A stretch of DNA of 64,000 nucleotides from Anthoceros angustus (lineage: Eukaryota > Streptophyta > Anthocerotopsida > Anthocerotales > Anthocerotaceae), in NCBI GenBank assembly GCA_010909165.1, contig VJWM01000103.1, positions 496,001 through 560,000 of the forward strand. Direction: 5' to 3'. Below, piece by piece: positions 45,917-55,416 of the stretch. Made by a program: the position numbers and the translations under genes. The notes beneath the pieces are model-generated. The model saw only the letters and a program-made list of their open reading frames with translations, did no database searches and had not been told where the DNA came from. Positions within the stretch are counted from its first letter, which is position 1; each line of letters begins with the position of its first letter.

Positions 45917-48403
45917 ATGAGCAGCTGGCTGCTTCGGGAATGCAGATGGGCAATATCGGGTGAAGCTGTGAGAAAACTATGTGAGCAAGGGGAGCTTAGT
46001 GTGGCCTTTGAGGCCCTGGGAGTTCTGGTGCATACAGACGGAAGCATTTGCAAATCTCTTGTGTGTACTTTCCTGAAGCAATGTGTGGCCAAGAGGGATC
46101 TGGCTCTGGGTCGCCGTATGCATGCTTTCACGGTCAGAATGGGGTATCAGGAGGATGCGTTCTTGGGCAACCACATCCTCCGGATGTATGCTTCTCATGG
46201 CAGGGTACAGGAAGCGATGGATGTGTTCACTTTTGTTGCCGAACCAGATGCCTTCATGTGGTCGACCATGATTTCTGCACATGTGAAATGGGGGCAAGAC
46301 AAGCTGGCTGTGCATCTGTATCGTGGGATGCGCAGGTCAAGCGTGAGGCCAAATGGTCAGGTGTTTGTAGCAGCACTTCGGGCATGTGCGAAGGGAGCAG
46401 ACTTGGAAGCTGGGAAGGAGGTGCATGCGGATGTGTTGGCTAGCGGCCTTGAGCGTGATTTGTTTGTGTGTAGTGGCGTGGTGGACATGTATGCAAAGTG
46501 TGGCAGCGTGGTGGACGCTCGAAGGGTGTTTGATGGGCTGGCTCGGAAGGATGTGGTGACTTGGAATGCCATGATGGCAGGATATTCCCACCAGGGCATG
46601 GGCCAGGAGGCCCTTCGTCTTTACAGTGCTATGCAAGGAGGAGGCATGGCCGGACCCACCACTGTTACATTTGTCTGCCTCCTGCAGGCGTGTGCAAGTG
46701 TGGACGCCCTAGCTCTGGAGATGGGCAAACAGCTCCATGCACAGATCAGAGAACGAGGATTTCAGGCTGATGTGGTTGTCGGTGGGAGCCTGGTAAACAT
46801 GTATGCAAAGTGTGGCAACCTGGAAGAGGCTCGTGGGGTGTTTGACGGACTTTGTCAAAAGAATGTGGTGACATGGAATGCTATGATAGCAGCTTATTCG
46901 CAGCAGGGCATGGGGCAGGAAAGCCTTCATCTTTACAGGAGTATGCAAGAAGAAGGCATTGTTGCACCTGATGGTGTGACATTTGTGTGCCTGCTGCAGG
47001 CATGTGCAAGTGTCGGCACCCCGGCTTTGGAGCAAGGAAAGCAGCTTCATGCACAGATTAGAGAACGAGGACTTCAAGCTGACGTGTTTGTGGCTAGCAG
47101 TTTACTAGACATGTACATAAAGTGTGGCAGTCTAGAGGAGGCTCGAGGAGTGTTTGACGGACTCGGTCATAAAAATGTGGTGACCTGGAGTGCCATGATA
47201 GCAGGCTATTCCCAGCAGGACATGGGACTGGAAGCCCTTCGTCTTTTCAGGCACATGCAAGACGAAGCCATAACTGCACCCAATTCTGTCACATACGTGT
47301 GCATCCTGCAGGCATGTGCAAGTGTGGGCAGTGTAGCTCTGGAGAAAGGGAAGGAGATTCATGTACAAATTAGGGAACAAGGGCTTCAGGCTGACGTCCT
47401 TGTAGCCAACAGCTTGGTAGACATGTATGCAAGGTGTGGCAGCCTAGAGGATGCTCAGGGCGTCTTTGACAGGCTTGGTCTAAGAAATGTGGTGACGTGG
47501 AATGCCATGATAGCAGGATATTCCCAGCAGGGCATGGGGCAGGATGCCCTTGGGATTTATAAGGCTATGCAAGAAGAGGGCCTCGTTGCACCCAATGCTC
47601 TGACATTCGTGTACCTCCTTCAGGCATGTGCAAGTATTGCAGCATTGCATCTGGGAAGGCAGCTCCATGCAGAGATTACAGACCACGGGTTTCAATCTGA
47701 TTCTCTTGTAGCTGGCAGTTTGATAAACATGTTTGGAAGGTGCGGTAGCATGCTTGATGCACAGCAGGTGTTTGAGGCATGGCCAGGAAGAAAAGAAGTT
47801 GGCGCATGGAATTCACTGATTGCAGGATACACCCGCCAAGGAGACAGCGAAAAGGTCTTTAACTTGGTTTTCAGAATGAGAGAAGATGGCATACTGCCAG
47901 ACGGAATCACTCTCCTGAGTGTACTTACAGTATGCAGTCACACAGGTCTCGTGAACAAGGGGCGAGAGCACTTCGAGGCTATGACCAGAGACTATAGCAT
48001 CACTCCCACGGCGGACCACTACACATGCATGGTGGATCTGCTGGCTCGTGCAGGACAATTGGACGAGGCACTGGCTTTAGTAGGGTCAATGCCTGTACTT
48101 CCTAACTCTTCGGTTTGGCATACTCTTTTGGGTGCTTGTCGAAAGTGGAGGAACGTCGAGGTCGGCCGCCATGCTTTTGATGAGGCAGTGAAGCTGGACA
48201 AGAAAGATGCTGCAGCATATACGTTGATGGAGAACATATATTGCGGTGCCCAGATGTGGGAGCAGGCAGAGAAGGTGCAAGCGTTCAGGATAAGCATCAG
48301 GGCTTGGAAGCGGCCAGGCCGGAGCTGGTGGACAGACATGGATGGACGGGTGCATAGTTTTTTAGTTGGGGAGATGGAGCAGAATTTGAACAGATTCATC
48401 TAG
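45917..48403 (+). CDS. PLS-class pentatricopeptide repeat protein, E-type, no DYW domain
   Basis: Intronless, 828 residues from the ATG at 45917. The bulk is tandem P-L-S triplets of about 100-105 residues, nearly identical in design. Each has an NMYAKCGxLEEARGVFD-type motif, a VVTWNAMIAGYSQQGMGQ motif and an LLQACASVG...LHAQI motif. After the last motif (HYTCMVDLLARAGQLDEAL) comes an E domain (WHTLLGACRKWRNVEVGRHA) and the start of E+ (RSWWTDMDGRVHSFLVGE). The protein then stops, with no DYW deaminase. Such proteins bind organellar RNA base by base; E/E+ proteins recruit a DYW partner for C-to-U editing. No strong transit peptide is visible, so the true start could be missed. It is paralogous to the PPR gene at 52801. 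Confidence 0.9.
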   Translation: MSSWLLRECRWAISGEAVRKLCEQGELSVAFEALGVLVHTDGSICKSLVCTFLKQCVAKRDLALGRRMHAFTVRMGYQEDAFLGNHILRMYASHGRVQEAMDVFTFVAEPDAFMWSTMISAHVKWGQDKLAVHLYRGMRRSSVRPNGQVFVAALRACAKGADLEAGKEVHADVLASGLERDLFVCSGVVDMYAKCGSVVDARRVFDGLARKDVVTWNAMMAGYSHQGMGQEALRLYSAMQGGGMAGPTTVTFVCLLQACASVDALALEMGKQLHAQIRERGFQADVVVGGSLVNMYAKCGNLEEARGVFDGLCQKNVVTWNAMIAAYSQQGMGQESLHLYRSMQEEGIVAPDGVTFVCLLQACASVGTPALEQGKQLHAQIRERGLQADVFVASSLLDMYIKCGSLEEARGVFDGLGHKNVVTWSAMIAGYSQQDMGLEALRLFRHMQDEAITAPNSVTYVCILQACASVGSVALEKGKEIHVQIREQGLQADVLVANSLVDMYARCGSLEDAQGVFDRLGLRNVVTWNAMIAGYSQQGMGQDALGIYKAMQEEGLVAPNALTFVYLLQACASIAALHLGRQLHAEITDHGFQSDSLVAGSLINMFGRCGSMLDAQQVFEAWPGRKEVGAWNSLIAGYTRQGDSEKVFNLVFRMREDGILPDGITLLSVLTVCSHTGLVNKGREHFEAMTRDYSITPTADHYTCMVDLLARAGQLDEALALVGSMPVLPNSSVWHTLLGACRKWRNVEVGRHAFDEAVKLDKKDAAAYTLMENIYCGAQMWEQAEKVQAFRISIRAWKRPGRSWWTDMDGRVHSFLVGEMEQNLNRFI

Positions 48404-48665
48404 GAAATGAAGTAAGAAAGCTACTCCAAATCTGGTGGAATAGGATCAGCATTTGTTAGAAGCTGGCTGTGGCATGCCCGAATCCACGCCCGGTGAAAGT
48501 CACACTCACTTTGAAATTCTTGTCTCCGTCTTAGGAGCTGGGGAGTTGAATGTTCCGTGGATGTCCGGACCGCAAGGCTGAGCTGCCTCCCGGCTTGAAG
48601 AAGGCGAACTCGTCTCTAAAGAGTTCGGCAGGTTGAGCTTGCAAAAACGGTCTCGTGTCCATTTG

Positions 48666-50609
48666 TCATGTCGTCTTGGTGTTGGACGCCCTAGACTCGG
48701 ACCATCGTCCACGCTTCTGAATCAGACTTAGCTGATATTGCAGCTGTTCTTGCCGACCCCGCTTCTGAATCAGACTTGCCTGATATTGCAGCTGTTCTTG
48801 CGAACCACGTTTCAGACTTGGTTGGTATTGCAGCTGTTCTTGCTGGTTCGCATGCAGCAGTTGCTGCTGCTGTCGGTGCTGATTCATGTGGAGCGGATTC
48901 AGCTGTTCTCGCTTCGTGTGAAGCTGCTGCTGATGCTCTTGGTGCTGGTGCATGCCAAGCGCATTCTGGTGTTTTCGCTCCCCATGAAGCTGCTGCTGTT
49001 GTTGGTGCTGGTGCATGCTAAGCGGGTTCTGGTGTTCTCGCTCCCTATGAAGCTGCTGTTGCTGTTGGTGCGCTTCCTGCTGGTTCGGGACAAGCTGCTG
49101 TTCCTGCTGTTGGAACTGGTTCAAAAGATTCTGCTGCTGCTGCTGGGTCAAAAGATTCTGCTGAAGCTGCTGTTGGTGCTGGCCGTGGTTCAAGCGGAGC
49201 TGCTTTTGCTGTGCTTGCTGGTTCGGATGGAACTGCTGCTGGTGGCCGTTCAAAAGATTCTGGAACTGGTTTTGCTGTTCCTGCTGGCTCGGATGCGGCT
49301 GCTGCTGCTGCTGTTGGTGAAAGTTCACAGGAAACTGGCCGCTTTGCTGTTCTGGCCCATTCCGATTCACATTCAGAATCTGCTGTTGCTGTTCTTGCTG
49401 TTCCCGCATTTGCTGATCCCGCATTTGCTGATACAGCATTAAATTACGCGGGGGTACATTCTCCCACCTATAACTCTGCTGCGGTACAAGCTGCTGCTGC
49501 TGCTGCATGCCGGAGGAAGAAGCCGAAAACGGAAAGAACTGCATGTGCTGCATGTGCAGCAGTTTGTTTAAGGTGAGACCCTGATGCATCTGAGGATAAT
49601 TCTGGTGCATGCCGGCTGCCAATGCGGAATCCGCTCCAGTCGACTCCAGCACCGCGCCGTCTCCCCCTGCGCCACCCCTGGCCGTGTCCAAGGCCGCCTG
49701 CAAATACTGCTCCCCACCGGCCTCGAACGACATCTGCCCCAGGCATGCACCACCACTCGCACAGCTCGCCTGCTGGATCTGGAGCCTCGCCTGCTCCTCA
49801 CAATGAATCTGCTCCATCTGCTCCAGCCTTGCGTACACCATGTCGCGCTTCTGCTGTACCTCATCCATTAGAGTCCGCAGCTGCACAACGTTGCACTGGC
49901 TCAGCATCTCGTACCCCTGCTGGTCGCACCCCTGGTCCTGTGTAATCTTGTCATTCGATTCCCGCAACTGCATGCAACATGCACTAGCGTCAAAACAACA
50001 AAAACAATTTCCCGCCCCGCAAGCATCAACCGGAGCTGCCCTGACGTGCGCATGGAAACCGAATCCCACCTGCCTCAGCTCTCCTGCGTGCTTCTTGATG
50101 ATCAACTCCAGCATAGACGTGTTGTCCATCTTCCTCTTGTCCTGCTCTTCCTTAGAGATGGCTTTGTAACGCCTGATTACATGGTCGGCGCTCGGATTGC
50201 CCCAGAACAGATTGTTATTCTGATTGTTATTCTGCTTGTCGGTGCCCGTGCTGGCGCCGTAGCAAACGAGGCATATCTCCACCTCGCACAGCACCGCCAG
50301 CTCCTCCACCTTCTTCCTTAGCCCCTTCTTCCGCTTCGTGAAGGTGGTCTGCCGCTGGTGGTCGTTCACGATGGGCTTGATCACGATCTTGGCCCGGCCT
50401 GGGCCTGGCTTCCCCTTCTCCCCGCCACCACCACAACCTCCTCTTCTCGCGCCACCTGAAGCAGCAACGGTACCAGCGCCAGCAGCACCAGCACCAGCAA
50501 CAGCACCAGCAGAATCACCAATCGCAATCCCCCGGGACCCCCGACCCCGCGGGGGCGATAATCTCGTCATCGCTCGCAAGCTCAGACGGGACTCAGCAAC
50601 TGCATGCAT
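48666..50609 (-). CDS. type I (M-type) MADS-box transcription factor with glutamine-rich tail
   Basis: Exons on minus: 50609-50070 and 49967-48666. The 102 bp intron (GGCAG/GTGGGA, TGCAG/TTGCGG) happens to be stop-free and in frame, so the unspliced frame is also open. Spliced length is 613 residues. After a Gly/Ala-rich N-terminus, the MADS domain reads KIVIKPIVNDHQRQTTFTKR then KKGLRKKVEELAVLCEVEIC and LVCYG (about residues 73-118). There is no keratin-like K domain, so it is type I, closest by eye to the M-gamma/M-beta style. The remaining 400 residues are dominated by Gln/His with degenerate repeats (LH-EREHQNPLSMHQHQQQQQ; QEQLQYQ-SLIQKRGR three times), a possible activation domain. An ATG at 50570 could be used instead. 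Confidence 0.85.
   Translation of the reverse strand: MHAVAESRLSLRAMTRLSPPRGRGSRGIAIGDSAGAVAGAGAAGAGTVAASGGARRGGCGGGGEKGKPGPGRAKIVIKPIVNDHQRQTTFTKRKKGLRKKVEELAVLCEVEICLVCYGASTGTDKQNNNQNNNLFWGNPSADHVIRRYKAISKEEQDKRKMDNTSMLELIIKKHAGELRQVGFGFHAHVRAAPVDACGAGNCFCCFDASACCMQLRESNDKITQDQGCDQQGYEMLSQCNVVQLRTLMDEVQQKRDMVYARLEQMEQIHCEEQARLQIQQASCASGGACLGQMSFEAGGEQYLQAALDTARGGAGGDGAVLESTGADSALAAGMHQNYPQMHQGLTLNKLLHMQHMQFFPFSASSSGMQQQQQLVPQQSYRWENVPPRNLMLYQQMRDQQMREQQEQQQQILNVNRNGPEQQSGQFPVNFHQQQQQQPHPSQQEQQNQFQNLLNGHQQQFHPNQQAQQKQLRLNHGQHQQQLQQNLLTQQQQQNLLNQFQQQEQQLVPNQQEAHQQQQQLHREREHQNPLSMHQHQQQQQLHGERKHQNALGMHQHQEHQQQLHTKREQLNPLHMNQHRQQQQLLHANQQEQLQYQPSLKRGSQEQLQYQASLIQKRGRQEQLQYQLSLIQKRGRWSESRASNTKTT
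48700..49520 (-). repeat. CAG-rich coding repeat region of the MADS gene
   Basis: About 800 bp of CAG/CAA-rich sequence. It has roughly 60 bp degenerate units encoding H-Q-Q-Q-L-H-xER-QN-L-MHQH, and near the 3' end three 48 bp-like units encoding QEQLQYQxSLIQKRG. It explains several long spurious frames on the opposite strand. Confidence 0.85.
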
Positions 50610-51115
50610 CCGGTTCCAAAGCCAACCTCAGGCGAAGGGCGCGCAGGAAGACGTGCTTGAGGCCCAAATTAATCTGCTCACGACCGAAAGGCAAGCCAGC
50701 TGCAGCCTCTGCATGTCAATCACACGGTTGGGACTGCCAGTTCGGGACTCGCTGCCTCCGCCAGAAGCAGGGGCCCCGCCACGGCCTTCCCGGCTCTGAG
50801 CCAGCGTGTCAGAGTGTACATATCCAGATCCCGGGCCCTGGCGGCTGCAAAGGCAGATGCCGCCGTGCCTTTGGTGCGAGCTCGCTGTGGCAGCAAATCT
50901 TGAATCCCTCTACAAATTCTGATCCCATAGCTTGGGCTCTTTCTTCCCTTGTTCTCACGATCCACTGTTGAGGGCACATCCGCAATCGGCATCCATGCGG
51001 GGGCCGCTCTTCTGGTGCTCCCTCTGCTGCTTCGGCCTCTGCTACCTGTGTTGCCGACCTCGGAGGAGGCGGCGCCCGCAGCATCCCGCCTACCTCTACT
51101 GATCACCGCGGAGGA
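50610..51115. other. divergent upstream region, MADS / coiled-coil gene
   Basis: About 500 bp between opposite start codons, GC-rich, with no clear gene. A short frame starting at the ATG at 50996 is rich in Cys/Arg and ends before the downstream start. Confidence 0.45.
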
Positions 51116-52191
51116 ATGATATTCCTGCTCTGTTCGATCTGCTTCCATGTCATCGGGGCGGTGACGCGGCCCTTCCGGAGCTTCGTGGTCGGCGCATTGC
51201 ACATCTATGTTTCGGCCTGGCTTCTGTTCCTCAACTCAGCCATCCGGATTGTCACCGCGCCGCTTCGGATCGTGGCCGCGGCCAACAGATTAAAGCTGGT
51301 TTGTGATCACCGCGTTTGTCCGTTGGCTTTGGTGCCGGATGTCGGAGGTTTCTCACCTAACTTCCGCAGGTGGAGGAAGAACTGCTGCTCACGCAGTGTT
51401 ATGGAGAACAGCTTCTGGAGCAGAATAGGGCTTTAGAGAGGAAGCTGATTGAAATCTCCAAGGATCGGCAGCGCGTGCAAGAGGCCTTGGACCTGGTGGT
51501 GGTGGAGAGGAAGAAATGTTATGACAAGCTCAGACTTCTCATCGTCCGTGTAAGTTAGCCCTGTGCCCTAGTTGAGTTTTGCTTGCCTGCGAGCTGCGAG
51601 CTGCGAGCTGCGAGCTGCGAGCTCCGGGCTCCTGCTCATGGATTGGATTGCCTTCAGGAGGAGGAGCTGGTGGCAGAGAATCGCAAGCTGGATGAGGCCA
51701 GGAAGCAGCAGCAGCTCAAGGCTGAGGCGCAGAGGGATGAGGCTCACCACCACAAGGAGAGTAGGGAAGGGGAGGGACAGGCCCGGGGCCCCTTGAGCAG
51801 TCTGTCCGCAACTTTGGATGATACCCTCGTGTTGCAGGGAAGGGATAAAGCCATGGCCTCTAGCTTCTTCAGTGCAGCTCTAGCCTTGCTGGTGTCACTC
51901 ATTGTGTGGGAAGCTGAGGATCCGTGTTTGCCTCTGGTGGTTGCCCTCTTCTCCGTGGTGGCCGTGTCCTTGGCCAATGTCACTCAATTCCTCACCAAGC
52001 TGGACGCTAAACATGGATTTGATGCAATTGCTCTCATGAGCTTCAACTGGTTCATTCTGGGGACTTTGGCTTGCCCCGCTTTTCCTCACGTGGCCCGCTG
52101 GTTACTTGGTTCGTCTGGCGTGCTCAAGGTGACTGCGGGATGGTTTGGTGTGTCTCTTTTAGAGGATGTCGGGCTCACCGAAGCTATGTAG
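51116..52191 (+). CDS. membrane protein with central coiled coil, unknown family
   Basis: Three exons: 51116-51298, 51370-51549, 51658-52191 (all phase 0), giving 298 residues. The N-terminus is hydrophobic (MIFLLCSICFHVIGAVTRPF, then LHIYVSAWLLFLNSAIRIV). Exons 2-3 encode a heptad-rich coiled coil (LLEQNRALERKLIEISKDRQ ... EEELVAENRKLDEARKQQQ). The C-terminal half has three hydrophobic segments (SFFSAALALLVSLIVW, LPLVVALFSVVAVSLANV, MSFNWFILGTLACPAF). The coil would sit between membrane anchors, as in organisers or tethers. I do not recognise the family. Part of the stretch between residues about 145 and 165 may be intronic. Confidence 0.6.
51589..51623 (+). repeat. GCGAGCT tandem repeat (5 copies) in an intron
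   Basis: Five consecutive GCGAGCT units in intron 2 of the coiled-coil membrane protein gene. Confidence 0.9.
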
Positions 52192-52800
52192 CCTAGCCTC
52201 TCTTTGGATTGGATCCTAGCAGGCGTCTGTCTCTGATTTACACAAACGGTGTCTGTACATATCCGGGTAACATTAGAATTAGCAGTCGCTGTATCAGACA
52301 CTCACAATTGGTGTGCTGCTCAAGTCTGGTTAGGTACCTAATGAAAAACATTTTTCTTCCGAAGACCTACCACCAGCCTAGTACCGACCGTTTGGCCGAC
52401 TCGCCACGAAGTCTCCACGCTGCGATTGCATGGAACATGTTAGACCTCTGCCACAGGCACACGTCAAGCCTACCAATTCCTCACCCAGCAAGAGATTAGT
52501 CGAACATGCTGTCAGTCCACCCTGCAAGGAGTGGCATTCAGACATGAGACAAACATGCTTCCAGTCCCTGCTTGTGCTGCTTCCTTGTTCCCTCCGAGAT
52601 CCAGTACCAAGCCTGAAGCGTGGTTGAAGCCGCTAGCCTGCTTATCTTATAGAAACACATCGTGAGAAGCGCTCCTGCTCACCCTTTTGGGAGAAGGAAG
52701 CAGCACATTGCAATCGTGTTTCCCTTTACCGAGACTAGTCGCCAGGAGCTATTGTGGAGGCAATGCCTTCTCAACCCCACAATTTGGTAGGGTACCGGCG
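52192..52800. other. intergenic, 5' flank of PPR gene 2
   Basis: About 600 bp without a gene. The PPR frame extends upstream to 52687 but only from a non-ATG codon. Confidence 0.5.
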
Positions 52801-55077
52801 ATGCGAAGCTGGCTGCTCTTCAAATGCACAAGGGTGGTGGTGCACCTCCATACAACTGGAGCATGCCGGATGATTGCGTCCCTGGCAAGGGCACAGAACA
52901 CGGATTGGGCAATTACGGGTGAAATTGTGCGCAAACTATGTGAGCAGGGGAAGCTCACCGAGGCGGTCGAGGCTCTGGGAGTTCTGGTGCAGGGAGAGAG
53001 ATGTGTTTCCAGTTCTCTGCTTTATACTGTCCTGAAGAGATGTGTGGCCCAGCAGCATCTTGTTCTGGGTCGCTTGGTGCACGCATTCACGGTGAAGAAG
53101 GGGTATCAGTCGGATACGTTCTTATGCAACCAGATCCTGCGAATGTATGCTTCTCACGGCAGGTTACGAGAGGCGATGGATGTCTTCACCGTGGTTGCCA
53201 AACCAGATGCCTTCATGTGGTCTTCCATCATTTCTGCACATGTGAAACACGGACAAGACAAGCTTGCCATCCAGCTGTATCATGGGATGCGCAGGTCCAG
53301 CGTGAAGCCAGATGGCCATGTGTTTGTGGCAGCCCTTCAGGCTTGTGCAAAAGGGGCGGACTTGAAATCTGGCCAGCAGGTGCATGCTGACCTGTTAGCC
53401 AGTGGCCGAGAGCCCCAGTTGTTTGTCTGTAATTCCTTGGTAAACATGTACGCGAGGTGTGGCATGGGTCACGAGGCCCTTCGTCTCTACAGTGCTTTGC
53501 GAGAAGAGGGCATGCCTGCACCCGATTCCGTGACATTTGTGTGCCTCCTGCACGCTTGTGCAACTGTGGGCACGCAGGCTTTGGAGAAGGGGAAGGAGCT
53601 TCATGCACAACTTAGAGAAGGTGGTCTTCACGCTGATGTCTTTGTTGGCAGCAGTTTGGTAAACATGTACGCAAAGTGTGGCAGCTTGGAACATGCTCAG
53701 ATAGTGTTCGATGAACTTGGCCAGAAAAATATTGTGACGTGGACCACTTTGATAGCAGGGTATTCCCAGCAGGGCAGGGGCCAGGAAGCTCTTACCCTCT
53801 ACACGGCGATGCAAGAAGAGGGCATGGCTGCACCTGATTCAGTGACATTTGTGTGCCTCCTGCAGGCATGTGCAAGTGTGGGAACCCCAGCTTTGGAGAA
53901 AGGTAAGCAGCTTCATGCGCAAATTAGAGAACAAGGACATGAAGGTGATGCATTTGTAGCCAGCAGTTTGGTAAACATGTATGCAAAGTGCTGCAGCTTG
54001 GAAGACGCCCAACGAGTCTTCGACGGACTTGGTGAGAAAAATGTGGTCACGTGGAACGCCATGATAGCAGGATATGCCCAGCAGAGCATGGGGCAGGAAG
54101 CCCTTCGTCTTTACATGGCTATGCAAGAAGAAGGCAAAGCTGCACCAGATGCTGCGACATTTGTGAGCCTCCTGCAGGCTTGTGCTAGTGTGGCGGCTTT
54201 GGATCTGGGAAGACAGTTCCATGCCCAGATTAAAGAGAAAGGGCTTCAAGCTGATGTGCCTGTTGCCAGCAGTTTGATAAACATGTATGGAAAGTCAGGG
54301 AGCATGGTTGACGCACAACAGGTGTTTGATGCTTTGCCTGAAAGAGATGTTGTCACCTGGAGTGCACTGATTGCAGGCTACACCTGTCAAGGAGACAGTG
54401 ATGCAGTCTTCGACTTGGTCCAGAGAATGAGGGACGATGGGATACAGCCAAAAGGCATCACATTCTTGAGTGTACTAACAGTATGCAGTCACGTGGGTCT
54501 GGTGACCAAGGGCCGAGAGTATTTCGAGGCAATGCGCAGCCAATATGGGATCTGTCCGACAGTGGAACACTACTCGTGCATGGTAGATCTCCTGGGTCGT
54601 GCAGGCCAGCTGGATGAGTCACTAGGACTGGTAAGGGCAATGCCTGTGCAGCCTGATGCAGCACTTTGGCTCACTCTTTTGGGTGCTTGTCGGAAGTGGG
54701 GCAACGTGGAGATGGGACGCCATGCTTTCGACGAAGCAGTGAAGCTAGACAAGAAAGACTCCGCAGCATATGTGCTGATGTCAAACATATACACCGATGC
54801 GCAGATGTGGAAGCAAGCTCAGGAGATGCAAGCGTCCAGGAAAGTAATTGGGGCATGGAAGCAGCCTGGCCAGAGCTGGTGGACAGATATGGATGGACTG
54901 ATGCATACTTTTCTAGCTGGCCATGTGAAGCATCCCGAGAGCGGTGGTGTATATGAGAGGCTGAGACAGATCCATTCCAAAATAAAGAAAGAGCCTCAAT
55001 TGAACGCCTCCCATGATGATAAGGAAGCTCTTTTGTGTGAGCGTATGCTTTCAATTCAAACTCCTCCAATACACTGA
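52801..55077 (+). CDS. PLS-class PPR protein 2, E/E+ type with degenerate DYW start
   Basis: Intronless, 758 residues from ATG 52801 (MRSWLLFKCTRVVVHLHTTG, an Arg-rich start suited to organelle import). Close paralogue of PPR gene 1: same opening (GEIVRKLCEQGKL), same motif sequences and same E domain (WLTLLGACRKWGNVEMGRHA). It lacks one complete S-type motif: where PPR1 has about 31 residues between MYAKCG and MGQEALRLYSAM, PPR2 joins MYARCG directly to MGHEALRLYSAL (about 53448-53490). The E+ part continues further than in PPR1 (HPESGGVYERLRQIHSKIKK). The end ASHDDKEALLCERML looks like the first piece of a DYW domain (HDV-E-EKE-LLC-HSE) before the frame stops. It probably binds organellar RNA without its own deaminase. 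Confidence 0.9.
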   Translation: MRSWLLFKCTRVVVHLHTTGACRMIASLARAQNTDWAITGEIVRKLCEQGKLTEAVEALGVLVQGERCVSSSLLYTVLKRCVAQQHLVLGRLVHAFTVKKGYQSDTFLCNQILRMYASHGRLREAMDVFTVVAKPDAFMWSSIISAHVKHGQDKLAIQLYHGMRRSSVKPDGHVFVAALQACAKGADLKSGQQVHADLLASGREPQLFVCNSLVNMYARCGMGHEALRLYSALREEGMPAPDSVTFVCLLHACATVGTQALEKGKELHAQLREGGLHADVFVGSSLVNMYAKCGSLEHAQIVFDELGQKNIVTWTTLIAGYSQQGRGQEALTLYTAMQEEGMAAPDSVTFVCLLQACASVGTPALEKGKQLHAQIREQGHEGDAFVASSLVNMYAKCCSLEDAQRVFDGLGEKNVVTWNAMIAGYAQQSMGQEALRLYMAMQEEGKAAPDAATFVSLLQACASVAALDLGRQFHAQIKEKGLQADVPVASSLINMYGKSGSMVDAQQVFDALPERDVVTWSALIAGYTCQGDSDAVFDLVQRMRDDGIQPKGITFLSVLTVCSHVGLVTKGREYFEAMRSQYGICPTVEHYSCMVDLLGRAGQLDESLGLVRAMPVQPDAALWLTLLGACRKWGNVEMGRHAFDEAVKLDKKDSAAYVLMSNIYTDAQMWKQAQEMQASRKVIGAWKQPGQSWWTDMDGLMHTFLAGHVKHPESGGVYERLRQIHSKIKKEPQLNASHDDKEALLCERMLSIQTPPIH

Positions 55078-55416
55078 TAACCTTCTTGAGTTGATTCGTG
55101 ATGTGGAAGAAAAACTGATTGTGTCTCCCACAGAGCCCGCACTACAAATTAGAAAACACAAACTGGACTCTAGTCTGTGCAGAGCACCTTTCGGTTTGAT
55201 TTGTAAAGTACAACATGGCAAGTTCAAGCATAACTAAGTTAAAGGAAATGGGCATCTTAACGAGGACAGATGCAACCGAAAACTGTGCAGCCTGACAAAC
55301 ACGTTTGTCCAGCCACACAATCAGAAGGTGTATTTGAGTTGTCTCTACAGTAAGCCGTGACAAAATCGGGATCCATGTTAGTTAAATAGCAAGTCAGTCA
55401 ATTCAGCAACCAAAGC
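55078..55416. other. convergent 3' intergenic region
   Basis: 340 bp between PPR gene 2 and eIF2-alpha 3' ends. No gene is seen. Confidence 0.5.

Noticed and set aside
48738-49442. 234-codon Leu/Val-rich frame on +
   Set aside because: It is the reverse strand of the CAG repeats in the MADS gene; the leucine runs are the complement of glutamine codons.
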